Translations under genes and position numbers: made by a program
Shown here: positions 1 to 5,104 of the stretch, one piece after another
Layout of the letters: the number at the start of each line of letters is the position of its first letter
Position numbering within the stretch: the first letter of the stretch is position 1
Notes under the pieces: generated by a model
What the model was told of the DNA's origin: nothing
Databases searched by the model: none
Seen by the model: the letters and a program-made list of their open reading frames with translations, nothing else
Source: Nitrospirota bacterium
GTDB lineage: Bacteria > Nitrospirota > Nitrospiria > Nitrospirales > UBA8639
DNA: 5,556 nt
Assembly (NCBI GenBank): GCA_003233615.1
Contig: QIMB01000248.1
Span: 1 to 5,556 of the forward strand
Direction of reading: 5' to 3'

Positions 1-360
1 CAGGTTCACCTGCGCCGCTTCGTGGATAGATCCTGTGGCGCTGTCGACCACCCTGCAGTCCACGCTCCCTTCGAGGATGGAGTTGGTCAGCGCTGGGCGT
101 CGTGCAATGGCGCGCATTAGCTTCGTCCTCACTTGCGCGAGCGCAATCACATTCGAGGTAATGCTGGTGCTCAACACATACAGCAAGTACTCATCATCAC
201 CGGCTTTCGTCAAGTTGTGCTCAACGCAGGCTGGGACAGTGATCAGATTCTTGCGATAGTCCGAACCGTCGACCGAGTCGCCTGCCTCGGGAAATAGGCA
301 CCTCGGAGGAACGTGCTCCCGGTTCGTTGCCGGCTTGGCGCAGGCGTAGCAGTGCGTCAT
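1..360 (-). CDS. HNH-endonuclease-like zinc protein, N-terminal 120 codons (runs off the left edge)
   Basis: The minus strand is open from an ATG at 360 to base 1 without a stop, so only the N-terminal 120 residues are visible. It begins MTHCYACAKPATNREHVPPR and shows an HNH/treble-clef layout: C4-x2-C7, then E15-H16-V-P-P, then N38-L-I-T-V-P-A-C45-x2-H48-N49, followed by a GDDEY segment. In HNH nucleases the cysteines bind structural zinc, the first His is the general base, and the Asn and last His complete the metal site. The start is supported by GGAG six bases upstream. GTTAGCC, close to an integron core heptamer (GTTRRRY), lies 13 bases upstream of the ATG. The HNH fold is inferred from motif spacing; the substrate is unknown, and an inactive zinc-binding protein is possible. 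After residue 60 I recognise nothing. Confidence 0.75.
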   Translation of the reverse strand, partial: MTHCYACAKPATNREHVPPRCLFPEAGDSVDGSDYRKNLITVPACVEHNLTKAGDDEYLLYVLSTSITSNVIALAQVRTKLMRAIARRPALTNSILEGSVDCRVVDSATGSIHEAAQVNL

Positions 361-390
361 CCAACTCTCCTCTGGCTAACAATGCTAAGA

Positions 391-440
391 CGGATCCGCA
401 TAAGAGCCGGATCTTCCATGTTCGGTCCGTATAAGACGCC
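391..440. repeat. Imperfect direct repeat with a 32-bp period
   Basis: CGGATCCGCATAAGAGCC at 391-408 is echoed by CGGTCCGTATAAGACGCC at 423-440. They differ by two single-base gaps and one C/T change, and start 32 bp (three helical turns) apart. Such spacing suits paired protein-binding sites. No protein is identified. Confidence 0.5.
393..405 (+). repeat. Left arm of a 13-bp inverted repeat flanking the IS
   Basis: GATCCGCATAAGA is the exact reverse complement of 2159-2171. Both copies lie outside the IS, so they belong to the pre-insertion sequence, where they would bound a 137-bp segment. Farther out the arms keep gapped similarity: GGCTA and TGCT blocks on the left match GGTTA and TGCT on the right when read in the same sense. 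Confidence 0.6.
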
Positions 441-451
441 ATTCAATGGCG
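437..451. repeat. 15-bp palindrome with 1-nt centre
   Basis: CGCCATT and AATGGCG flank a single central C, giving a perfect 7-bp inverted repeat. It directly abuts the second copy of the 32-bp-spaced motif and may be part of the same protein-binding region. There is no U-tract on either strand, so it is not an obvious terminator. Confidence 0.5.
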
Positions 452-505
452 ACTTTGGACGGCCATCATTCTCGAAATATCAGAGACTTACACAGTTTTT
501 GCCTT

Positions 506-509
506 TTAT
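506..509. repeat. Left copy of the TTAT target-site duplication
   Basis: TTAT directly abuts the left terminal repeat of the IS and is repeated at 2148-2151 directly outside the right terminal repeat. A 4-bp match could be chance, but its exact position at both borders supports a target duplication. Confidence 0.6.
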
Positions 510-526
510 GAGCCTGTTGCTCAAAC
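510..526 (+). repeat. IS left terminal inverted repeat
   Basis: GAGCCTGTTGCTCAAAC matches the reverse complement of the right end, GAGCCTGTTGCACGAAC, at 15 of 17 positions. The first 11 bases are identical. Similarity stops beyond this point. Confidence 0.8.
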
Positions 527-580
527 ATCGCGACCGGCCTTTCTCGTCACCGGCACTCATTGCGATGGCTTCACTTCCCG

Positions 581-600
581 CCGGTTTCTTCCCGAAACGG
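581..600. repeat. Small hairpin downstream of the transposase gene, inside the IS
   Basis: CCGTTTC and GAAACCGG (minus strand) can pair with one bulged base around a GGGAA loop. It lies about 60 bp past the transposase stop codon. No T-tract follows, so a terminator role is doubtful. Confidence 0.25.
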
Positions 601-657
601 TCAGCCCTGTGAACTTCTGGAGGCGCAACGCCGTCGGATCTTCACGTTTAACGGTCC

Positions 658-2070
658 TCAGTCTTTTGGCCAGCCGCTCCGGTGTTGACTCGCCCACCTC
701 GCCTTCCCACTGCGCCAGAGCTTTAACAGATTGTGCGTCGTGCAGAGCAACTTCCACTCACTCGCACAGGCCTGCTCCCCCCGGCGCATGAACCGATCAC
801 AGCCTCGCCCCACCTTGATCTGCCCAAAGACCGGTTCGACCGTGTGCCCGCGTGTCTTGTACAAGCGACGGCCTCGTTGCGTCAGCAGCGCCCGCTCCAT
901 CCGCTCTCGAGCGGTGAGGTGCTTGGGGATCCGCCCTCGCGGCGCGGGTTGTTCCCGCTGGGCCTTCCGTTGTTTCCAGTCCTTGTTTGTCGCCACGAGC
1001 AGCTCAGGCCCCTCCCGCACCACCGCCGTCAAGTTGGCCTCGCTGCAATACCCCGCATCCGCCAATGCGATACCGATGGCCTGAGGATGGTCAATGGCCT
1101 GCAAGTTTTCCTGAGCCTTGGCCAGCATCGGGTGCAGTTGCTGCAAATCATTCGCCTGTTGAGTCAGTTCGGCCGCCACAATGATCTGCTCGGCTGTGAC
1201 GACGGCCTGGGCATTGTAGCCCTGGACATAGCCCTTCTGTGTCTTCATGATGCGACTGTCCGGATCCGTGACGTTCGCCTTGGTGGTGGCGTCGAGTTCG
1301 GCGGCGATCGCCTGAGCGGTTTTGGGTTTCCGGCCCCGTTTTTTCTGACCACTGGCAGCTTCCTCAGTCTGCCGCGTCTCAAGCTTGGTGTGCTGCTTCG
1401 CCTGCGCCGCGTCGGCCTCCTGCTTCAGGCGGGCCTGACAGGCCTGCAACCGAGCCAGCCGGCTCTGCCGCTGCTGCAAGCCCTTCGGCAGTTCATCCCC
1501 TCGTCGCTGAGGACCATATAATCGGTCTTCGGTTTCATCGACCCCTTGAGCCTCAACCAACATTCGTTGCACGACTTCTGTAATGGTGTCCGCCGTCCGA
1601 TTGGCGGCTAGGGCCGCATCCGCCTGCATCTTGGTCCCATCCAGCGCCACCACGCCAACCTTGACCGCTCCAGCCTCTGCACAGAGGCGCAGGACGTCGG
1701 TGAACAGAACGGCCAACGCGGTCTCATGGGTTTTCCGAAACCGCGCCAACGTCGTATGATCGGGGCGCTGGTTGGCCGCGATCACCCGAAAGGCGATATC
1801 CCGCTCACACAGCCGTTCGATCTGCCGACTTGAGCGCTCGCCCAGACAGTAGGCATACAGGAGCAGGGCCACCATCATGGTGGGCTCATACGCGGCTTGC
1901 CCCCAGCCATCCCGCCGATACGTCTGTTCAATGGCAGCCAGGTCCATCTGGGCCACGGCATCCAGGAGAAACCAGGCCAGATCCCCTTCGGGCAGCCAGT
2001 CTTGGAGTGCCGGCGGCAGCGGCATCAAATACAGTTGGTCACGATCACACGGCAGAAAGTTGTAGCCCAT
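658..2070 (-). CDS. IS1182-family DDE transposase (470 aa)
   Basis: This is the transposase that cuts and joins the ends of the surrounding IS. The N-terminal region (about residues 20-115) has the typical PEGDLAWFLLD start and the FRKTH segment of the DUF772-type DNA-binding domain. The RNase-H-like core supplies the catalytic triad: D144 in VALDGTKM, D338 in ALADAGYC and E412 in HTVEPVFGQIK. Residues 185-260 form the charged, Gln/Lys/Ala-rich insertion seen in this family, including KKRGRKPK. The C-terminal EWKLLCTTHNLLKLW block is also typical. Length is normal and no frameshift is visible. The ATG at 2070 is supported by AAGGAGG seven to thirteen bases upstream. That ribosome site forms one arm of a hairpin, suggesting translational control. 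All rightward open frames across this region are antisense shadows. Confidence 0.93.
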   Translation of the reverse strand: MGYNFLPCDRDQLYLMPLPPALQDWLPEGDLAWFLLDAVAQMDLAAIEQTYRRDGWGQAAYEPTMMVALLLYAYCLGERSSRQIERLCERDIAFRVIAANQRPDHTTLARFRKTHETALAVLFTDVLRLCAEAGAVKVGVVALDGTKMQADAALAANRTADTITEVVQRMLVEAQGVDETEDRLYGPQRRGDELPKGLQQRQSRLARLQACQARLKQEADAAQAKQHTKLETRQTEEAASGQKKRGRKPKTAQAIAAELDATTKANVTDPDSRIMKTQKGYVQGYNAQAVVTAEQIIVAAELTQQANDLQQLHPMLAKAQENLQAIDHPQAIGIALADAGYCSEANLTAVVREGPELLVATNKDWKQRKAQREQPAPRGRIPKHLTARERMERALLTQRGRRLYKTRGHTVEPVFGQIKVGRGCDRFMRRGEQACASEWKLLCTTHNLLKLWRSGKARWASQHRSGWPKD

Positions 2071-2075
2071 CGAAA

Positions 2076-2101
2076 TCCTCCTTGTGATGAAGTAAGGAGG
2101 A
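2076..2101 (-). promoter_or_regulatory. Hairpin sequestering the transposase ribosome-binding site
   Basis: On the minus strand TCCTCCTT (2101-2094) and AAGGAGGA (2083-2076) form a perfect 8-bp stem around a 10-nt loop. The 3' arm contains the Shine-Dalgarno sequence of the transposase. From the predicted promoter, transcription should begin near 2093, leaving out the 5' arm, so native mRNA keeps a free ribosome site. RNA entering from outside the IS would contain both arms and hide it. This matches the logic known for IS10 and IS50, where read-through transcripts are poorly translated. The start site is predicted, not measured. Confidence 0.65.
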
Positions 2102-2127
2102 TATACGAAGTATTACTTAAGTGTCAA
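2100..2127 (-). promoter_or_regulatory. Predicted transposase promoter
   Basis: A perfect -35 hexamer TTGACA (2127-2122) is followed after 16 bp by TATATC (2105-2100), four of six matches to the -10 consensus. It sits just inside the right IS end and points at the transposase. The predicted start near 2093 gives a leader of about 22 nt. Confidence 0.6.
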
Positions 2128-2130
2128 TGG

Positions 2131-2147
2131 GTTCGTGCAACAGGCTC
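2131..2147 (-). repeat. IS right terminal inverted repeat
   Basis: Read on the minus strand this is GAGCCTGTTGCACGAAC, matching the left end at 15 of 17 positions. It lies four bases outside the -35 hexamer of the transposase promoter. Confidence 0.8.
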
Positions 2148-2151
2148 TTAT
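2148..2151. repeat. Right copy of the TTAT target-site duplication
   Basis: TTAT directly follows the right terminal repeat and matches 506-509 at the other border. Confidence 0.6.
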
Positions 2152-2158
2152 CATGGTT

Positions 2159-2178
2159 TCTTATGCGGATCAGCATAA
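2159..2178 (-). repeat. Right arm of the 13-bp inverted repeat, overlapping a TTATGC/GCATAA palindrome
   Basis: Bases 2159-2171 are the exact reverse complement of 393-405. Within this arm, TTATGC and GCATAA (2161-2178) flank the hexamer GGATCA, forming a two-arm site with a 6-bp centre. That geometry recalls tyrosine-recombinase core sites, but it matches no site I recognise. Confidence 0.5.
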
Positions 2179-2270
2179 CCACCCTCTTCGCTAACCTCAA
2201 CGCTCATTTTCAGGTGGGAATAGACGAGACGAATTCTTGGCCAATTGAGAAAATTTGTCAAGTTTTCGAT

Positions 2271-2456
2271 CCCACATTCAAACTTCAAGTACACCACCTC
2301 TTTTCCTTTTTTATTCTCATAGTTTAGGAGGGGTGGCGTTCTTCATGGATGAATTGGGCCAGGGTAGTAGCTGTTGTGCACCTCCTTAAATATTTGGCTG
2401 AATACTCTACCCAAAGGCCATTTGTAGGGGTGGTGCACTTGAAGTTTGAATGTGGG
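2271..2456. mobile_element. MITE-like element or relic IS ends, 186 bp
   Basis: Bases 2271-2298 and 2429-2456 are inverted repeats 28 bp long with one mismatch (A at 2292 against the base paired with G2435). They start CCCACATTCAAACTTCAAGT when read inward from the left. They enclose 130 bp with no coding potential, which fits a miniature inverted-repeat element or the fused ends of a deleted IS. Inside, a weak second pair (TTTAGGAGG near 2324 and CCTCCTTAAA near 2381-2390) could form an inner stem. A GTGCAC motif recurs at about 2376 and 2433, each followed by T/A-rich sequence and TGGC or TGGGC. Repeated terminal motifs like this remind me of IS21-family ends, but I cannot confirm the family. 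I found no clear target duplication. Confidence 0.55.
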
Positions 2457-2611
2457 CCCTATGGGTGCCATCTGATGCGCCTTCGTTTGCACATTGTGGT
2501 TTGTATCAGGATAGCAAAAGGACGGTGTTGGTGCCATCTGGGGTGGGGACTAGTATCCTACCGAGGAGGTTTGGTGCGCAGTCGCAGTGGGATTTGATGA
2601 AAGTTGGACTC

Positions 2612-2635
2612 CAGTAAAGCATAATGCTTTTACTG
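2612..2635. promoter_or_regulatory. Imperfect palindrome upstream of the 562-aa gene, possible operator
   Basis: CAGTAAAGCAT and ATGCTTTTACTG are reverse complements apart from one extra base, around a central A. The palindrome covers CATAAT (2620-2625), a five-of-six match to a -10 box, about 37 bp before the start codon. No well-spaced -35 box is seen: TTGATG at 2594 is 20 bp away. It could be a repressor site over a promoter. A terminator for rightward transcription is the alternative, since GCCGTTTT follows, but the T-run is short. Confidence 0.35.
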
Positions 2636-2661
2636 CCGTTTTCTGACTTGGGGAGTGAAAG

Positions 2662-4350
2662 TTGATTGATAAATGGAGCACAGAAGAGCTTATTCAGGAG
2701 GTGTTCCTGTCCGGTGCTGAGCCATCAGAAATTATAAATTGGCTCAAAAGCAACGTTGGCGATATACATGAGATCACCGACTTCACAAGTGATAGCTTTT
2801 GGAATCTGAGAGAAAAATATGAAATTGAATGGGCCAGAAGTGAAGATCAGAAATTAAACTTGGCAGTTTGTCTCTATGGTAAAAATGATGAGGCGCTCCG
2901 AGAATTGTTTTTTGGTGAAAACCCCACGTTCATCAAGGAAGCGGTGCTGAAAAACCATTGGTTTTGTAATTATGTTGGTCTAGACAAAATAGTTCAATTG
3001 TCTAAGTCAGGCCTTAAGCCTAATGAAGTAATGGGGCTCTACACAGATTTCCTTGAAGACAAAAAAAATCGTCTCTTCTTTAGAATTTTTTGGAATATAT
3101 CACTGGATGAGGACTTTCTTTTGAAAGTTTTTTCAGGAGACGAGCCTTTTGATGTGATAAAGCATGAACACTTACTTGATATATTTGGGATTCTAACCCA
3201 CCAGCGGCAAGAAAATTATTTTAACAAAAAAAGGAATAATGGGTACACTCAAGAGCGATTTGAATCCCTTGTTAACAAACTGACCCATTTTATCTCAAAT
3301 CAGGATCTGCACGGGATTGACGAAAATGGAAAGAAGTGGTGTCGCGTTAGGGAAACTTGGAGTCTTCGGACAATGCTTGAAGACACAGCTGAGTTGGAAA
3401 CTAAAGGGGGGGTACACGATGAAAATATTCTGTCGGTTACCGATGAAAATATTCTGTCGAAATTCAGCGTCTCACAATTTCCTGAAGAAGAGTTAGATGA
3501 TTACATCAGAGACAATTTGTGGTTCATTCAAAGGGAACTGGCTCGCCGATGTTTTTCCGGATATTTGTACGACTCTGTAATTGAAAAACTAGAAAAATTT
3601 GCTCTATCTGAAAGTGTTGAAATGCGGATGATTTTCTATTCCTATGCGCCTTTGTCATCCTTGTATGGAAGCAACCAACATGTTTTTGAGTATGGTAGCA
3701 ACCCAGATGTTTTTGACTCGGTATTTTTTAGCCTCCGAAATTACGAGTTTTTTGAGGGTGAAAACACTGACGTGCATTTTGATAGTAGGGAACAAGAGGC
3801 CGTAATCTCTTCTTTTAAGGCTCATTTAGAGAAAGATGAGTTTAAGTTCGCCGCCGCTTTAGCCTTGAACCGAAATCATTATCAATCAAAGAACGCTCGG
3901 GAATTCCTAAGGCGTCTTTGCTCGTTTTCAGACTCAAAGTTCGATCGTTTTCTTGTTTGGCCGTGGGGTTGGCGAACAGCTGGGATGATTTTTGAGTCAA
4001 AATGTGAGGAATTGAGAGAAAAAGAAGTAGATTTTTTTAAGGACGAAGCTTCCGAGGATGTCGTGTTAGACGAGGTGAAATCTCTCAAGGATGAATTTGT
4101 TAAACAAACTGCTGACTTAAGGCAAGACTTCAAAAAGCAGCAGTGGGAAATCGATGAATTAAACAGAAAACTCGACAGCGTTTTAGCTTTAGTGGTCAAC
4201 ACTTCATCTAATGTTGAGGAGGAGATGCTTAGGTCCGACGAGATGAAGGAAGAATTAAAAGAGAGATTGGGTGAGCCGACTGATTTATTGTCTAAAATCG
4301 TTTTCCGGATACCTATCTTGGGTCGTTGGCTAAAATACCTGCTTAGGTGA
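2662..4350 (+). CDS. Unrecognised 562-aa helical-repeat and coiled-coil protein
   Basis: I do not recognise this protein. The start is TTG at 2662, chosen because GGGGAG lies six bases upstream and no in-frame ATG is near. Residues 1-440 look mostly alpha-helical. Segments such as NLAVCLYGKNDEALRELF (66-83) and FIQRELARRCFSGYLYDSVI (centre of the protein) resemble HEAT-like solenoid repeats. Residues about 467-540 are charged and heptad-like, a probable coiled coil. The last 21 residues (542-562, LLSKIVFRIPILGRWLKYLL) form a basic amphipathic stretch that could contact membranes. No signal peptide, transmembrane span, nucleotide-binding motif or nuclease motif was seen. Two tandem duplications lie at residues 253-267 and 335-352. 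The gene is AT-rich and points opposite to its neighbours, which suggests transfer. A scaffold, sensor or defence effector is possible, but none is shown. Confidence 0.9.
   Translation: MIDKWSTEELIQEVFLSGAEPSEIINWLKSNVGDIHEITDFTSDSFWNLREKYEIEWARSEDQKLNLAVCLYGKNDEALRELFFGENPTFIKEAVLKNHWFCNYVGLDKIVQLSKSGLKPNEVMGLYTDFLEDKKNRLFFRIFWNISLDEDFLLKVFSGDEPFDVIKHEHLLDIFGILTHQRQENYFNKKRNNGYTQERFESLVNKLTHFISNQDLHGIDENGKKWCRVRETWSLRTMLEDTAELETKGGVHDENILSVTDENILSKFSVSQFPEEELDDYIRDNLWFIQRELARRCFSGYLYDSVIEKLEKFALSESVEMRMIFYSYAPLSSLYGSNQHVFEYGSNPDVFDSVFFSLRNYEFFEGENTDVHFDSREQEAVISSFKAHLEKDEFKFAAALALNRNHYQSKNAREFLRRLCSFSDSKFDRFLVWPWGWRTAGMIFESKCEELREKEVDFFKDEASEDVVLDEVKSLKDEFVKQTADLRQDFKKQQWEIDELNRKLDSVLALVVNTSSNVEEEMLRSDEMKEELKERLGEPTDLLSKIVFRIPILGRWLKYLLR
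3418..3459 (+). repeat. In-frame 24-bp tandem duplication within the 562-aa gene
   Basis: GATGAAAATATTCTGTCG occurs at 3418-3435 and again, identically, at 3442-3459. The 24-bp period encodes DENILSVT-DENILSK. Identity at the DNA level indicates a recent slippage or duplication event. The period of eight codons keeps the frame. Confidence 0.85.
3664..3717 (+). repeat. In-frame 27-bp tandem duplication within the 562-aa gene
   Basis: Bases 3664-3690 and 3691-3717 match at 23 of 27 positions and encode YGSNQHVFE-YGSNPDVFD. The frame is kept. The copies have diverged more than those at 3418-3459, so this duplication is probably older. Confidence 0.8.
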
Positions 4351-4358
4351 TTTAAACT

Positions 4359-4416
4359 ATTAAACGCTGCGCTCCAAACCCGCACGGTTGGGTCCGGGTT
4401 GAACGAGAGGTTAGGC
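4359..4416 (-). other. attC-like recombination site at the end of the cassette
   Basis: In minus orientation the site reads R'' GCCTAAC (4416-4410), six bases, L'' TTCAACCCG, a 12-nt loop, L' CGGGTTTGGA, seven bases, then GTTTAAT (4365-4359). L'' and L' pair as CAACCCG with CGGGTTTG, leaving one bulged T, like the extrahelical bases that set attC strand choice. R'' fits RYYYAAC. The linear R' violates GTTRRRY only at its fourth base, which would come from the neighbouring element. Total length, 58 bp, is near the short end of known attC sites. The TAA stop of the preceding gene lies inside R''. A transcript hairpin with another role is the alternative. Confidence 0.55.
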
Positions 4417-5083
4417 GGGATGTTGTTTGCATTCGATTCTCTCAATTATTTTCTTAATGAAATGCGTGTCGATAGATGGAGACCCGAAAGTTGGAGACGC
4501 CTTAATGGTATTTTGCTGTTTGTCGTGCAAGTGATCTGGCCCATACGCGAGAGATTTCAAATGATGTGCTGCTGTGTCGATTCTGTATTTTTCTATTCCA
4601 TCGAGCATGAACACATATGCGTAGTCGTTCATGTCCATGTACCTAAAGATTATTGTCAGCCCTGATTCTCTTGACCCAACTATTTCGAAACCTCCGTCTT
4701 TATCCTTGTCTCTGATGTCACTCAGGTGACAGTCATTTTTGAAAGCCTCGATTGCCGCTTTCCGTAGTTCGGTGGTAGACAGACTTTCTGTGGCAGGCGA
4801 CTTGCTAAGGGAAAACATGTCTTGTATGAAGTCGTTGAATATAGTGGTGCTGTTCTCAAGCGTGCCACAACTATCGCAAACACTGAAAGCCATTCCGATT
4901 GTCCAATTCTTCAAAGGGATTGTCTGTGAAATAGCTCCAGTCGCATCGGATGGACAAAAACTGCATTTATCGCAGATACTTGTGAATATTAGATCAATGC
5001 CAAACTGACTTATTTGGTCGATGATCATCTTTTCTGTCGATTCGATTGCACGTTCAATTTCGGGCTTCATAGAGTGAGCCTAA
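4365..5083 (-). mobile_element. Candidate integron gene cassette, 719 bp
   Basis: Read on the minus strand, the unit starts TTAGGC directly after a G (5084), has a 7-nt leader, one gene of 219 codons, and ends in an attC-like site whose last base is the G at 4365. Cassette theory predicts that the R'' box of the terminal attC is complementary to the R' box formed when the cassette circularises. Here R'' is GCCTAAC and circularised R' would be GTTAGGC, a perfect match. The linear right neighbour TTTAAT then belongs to the next element, as expected. Size, single gene and short leader are normal for cassettes. No integrase or attI is in view. Confidence 0.55.
4411..5070 (-). CDS. Uncharacterised cassette-borne protein with two Cys clusters (219 aa)
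   Basis: I do not recognise this protein with confidence. The N-terminal third holds two cysteine clusters, C33-x2-C36-x2-C39 (CDKCSFC) and C65-x2-C68 (CDSC), which could bind a zinc ion as a split ribbon. The C-terminal half looks beta-rich (FEIVGSRESGLTIIFRYMD, about 128-146), then has YRIDTAAHHLKS (162-173) and GPDHLHDK (177-184), ending in a short helix. The order of RID, HH and PDHLH faintly recalls TumE/DUF6516-type small toxins, but I give that little weight. The ATG at 5070 follows GTTAGGC by seven bases with no Shine-Dalgarno sequence. M15, preceded by a purine-rich stretch, is an alternative start. The stop codon lies in the attC-like site. It converges with the 562-aa gene; 60 bp separate the two stops. 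No signal peptide or membrane span is visible. Confidence 0.82.
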   Translation of the reverse strand: MKPEIERAIESTEKMIIDQISQFGIDLIFTSICDKCSFCPSDATGAISQTIPLKNWTIGMAFSVCDSCGTLENSTTIFNDFIQDMFSLSKSPATESLSTTELRKAAIEAFKNDCHLSDIRDKDKDGGFEIVGSRESGLTIIFRYMDMNDYAYVFMLDGIEKYRIDTAAHHLKSLAYGPDHLHDKQQNTIKASPTFGSPSIDTHFIKKIIERIECKQHPA

Positions 5084-5104
5084 CGGATCAGCGGCTTGTT
5101 AGTA
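5078..5104 (-). other. Core heptamer GTTAGGC before the cassette gene, with partner CTAAC
   Basis: On the minus strand GTTAGGC (5084-5078) fits the integron crossover consensus G|TTRRRY and lies seven bases before the start codon. CTAAC (5102-5098) can pair with its GTTAG across a 13-nt loop. Farther upstream GCGCTTTG (5120-5113) can pair with CAAGCCGC (5099-5092) with one mismatch and one G-T pair. The stretch may thus be a degenerate or partly deleted attC of the preceding cassette. A good R'' box for the longer version is missing. Confidence 0.4.

Larger units (their letters stand above)
361..509. other. Repeat-rich non-coding stretch, left part of the IS-interrupted region
   Basis: No gene is visible here. 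The stretch holds the GTTAGCC heptamer (minus strand, 374-380), two related motifs around CCGCATAAGA and CCGTATAAGA, a 15-bp palindrome at 437-451, and AT-rich sequence up to the IS border. With the IS removed and one TTAT copy kept, it continues directly into 2152-2180. That restores a segment of about 137 bp bounded by 13-bp perfect inverted repeats. It could be the upstream region of the HNH-like gene, a recombination site or the end of an older element. Confidence 0.5.
510..2147 (-). mobile_element. Complete IS1182-family insertion sequence, 1638 bp
   Basis: The element carries one transposase gene on the minus strand and is bounded by imperfect terminal inverted repeats at 510-526 and 2131-2147 (15 of 17 identical), flanked by TTAT on both sides. 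Length, single DDE open reading frame and terminal repeats fit the IS1182 family. The gene is uninterrupted, its promoter and ribosome-binding site are intact, and the ends and target duplication are preserved, so the insertion looks recent and potentially active. GC content is visibly higher than in the genes to the right. It interrupted a non-coding repeat-rich stretch, not a recognisable gene. Family assignment rests on the protein; the exact ends are inferred from the repeats. Confidence 0.85.
2179..2661. other. Non-coding region before the 562-aa gene
   Basis: About 480 bp with no convincing gene. Short open frames on both strands here have no ribosome site and translate the same inverted repeat into the same peptide (PTFKLQVHH) from opposite strands, which is the mark of a repeat and not of coding. 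It contains the MITE-like element at 2271-2456, an 11-bp direct repeat GGTGCCATCTG (2463-2473 and 2530-2540), and a palindrome at 2612-2635. It probably also contains the promoter of the 562-aa gene. Confidence 0.6.

Noticed and set aside
221..442. Minus-strand 73-codon frame overlapping the HNH-like gene
   Set aside because: It is out of frame with the HNH motifs, begins within the repeat region and has no conserved features.
581..600. Rho-independent terminator after the transposase
   Set aside because: The stem has a bulge and no T-tract follows in the direction of transcription.
733..1521. Long open frame on the plus strand (262 codons) across the transposase gene
   Set aside because: It is antisense to an intact DDE transposase in GC-rich sequence, where stop codons are rare. 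It has no ribosome site and a low-complexity Leu/Arg-rich translation.
2349..2597. Plus-strand 82-codon frame in the MITE-like region, and the opposing 64-codon frame at 2343-2537
   Set aside because: Both derive from the inverted-repeat element. The same peptide PTFKLQVHH appears from its two arms on opposite strands. No Shine-Dalgarno sequence is present.
2603..2609. GTTGGAC, a formal match to the integron core GTTRRRY, upstream of the 562-aa gene
   Set aside because: Such a degenerate heptamer is expected several times by chance in this length, and no paired R'' or inner stem was found beside it.
3882..4445. Minus-strand open frame of 187 codons overlapping the end of the 562-aa gene
   Set aside because: Its Ser/Asn-rich translation is the antisense of the charged coiled-coil region and reads through the attC-like site. 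It has no ribosome site.
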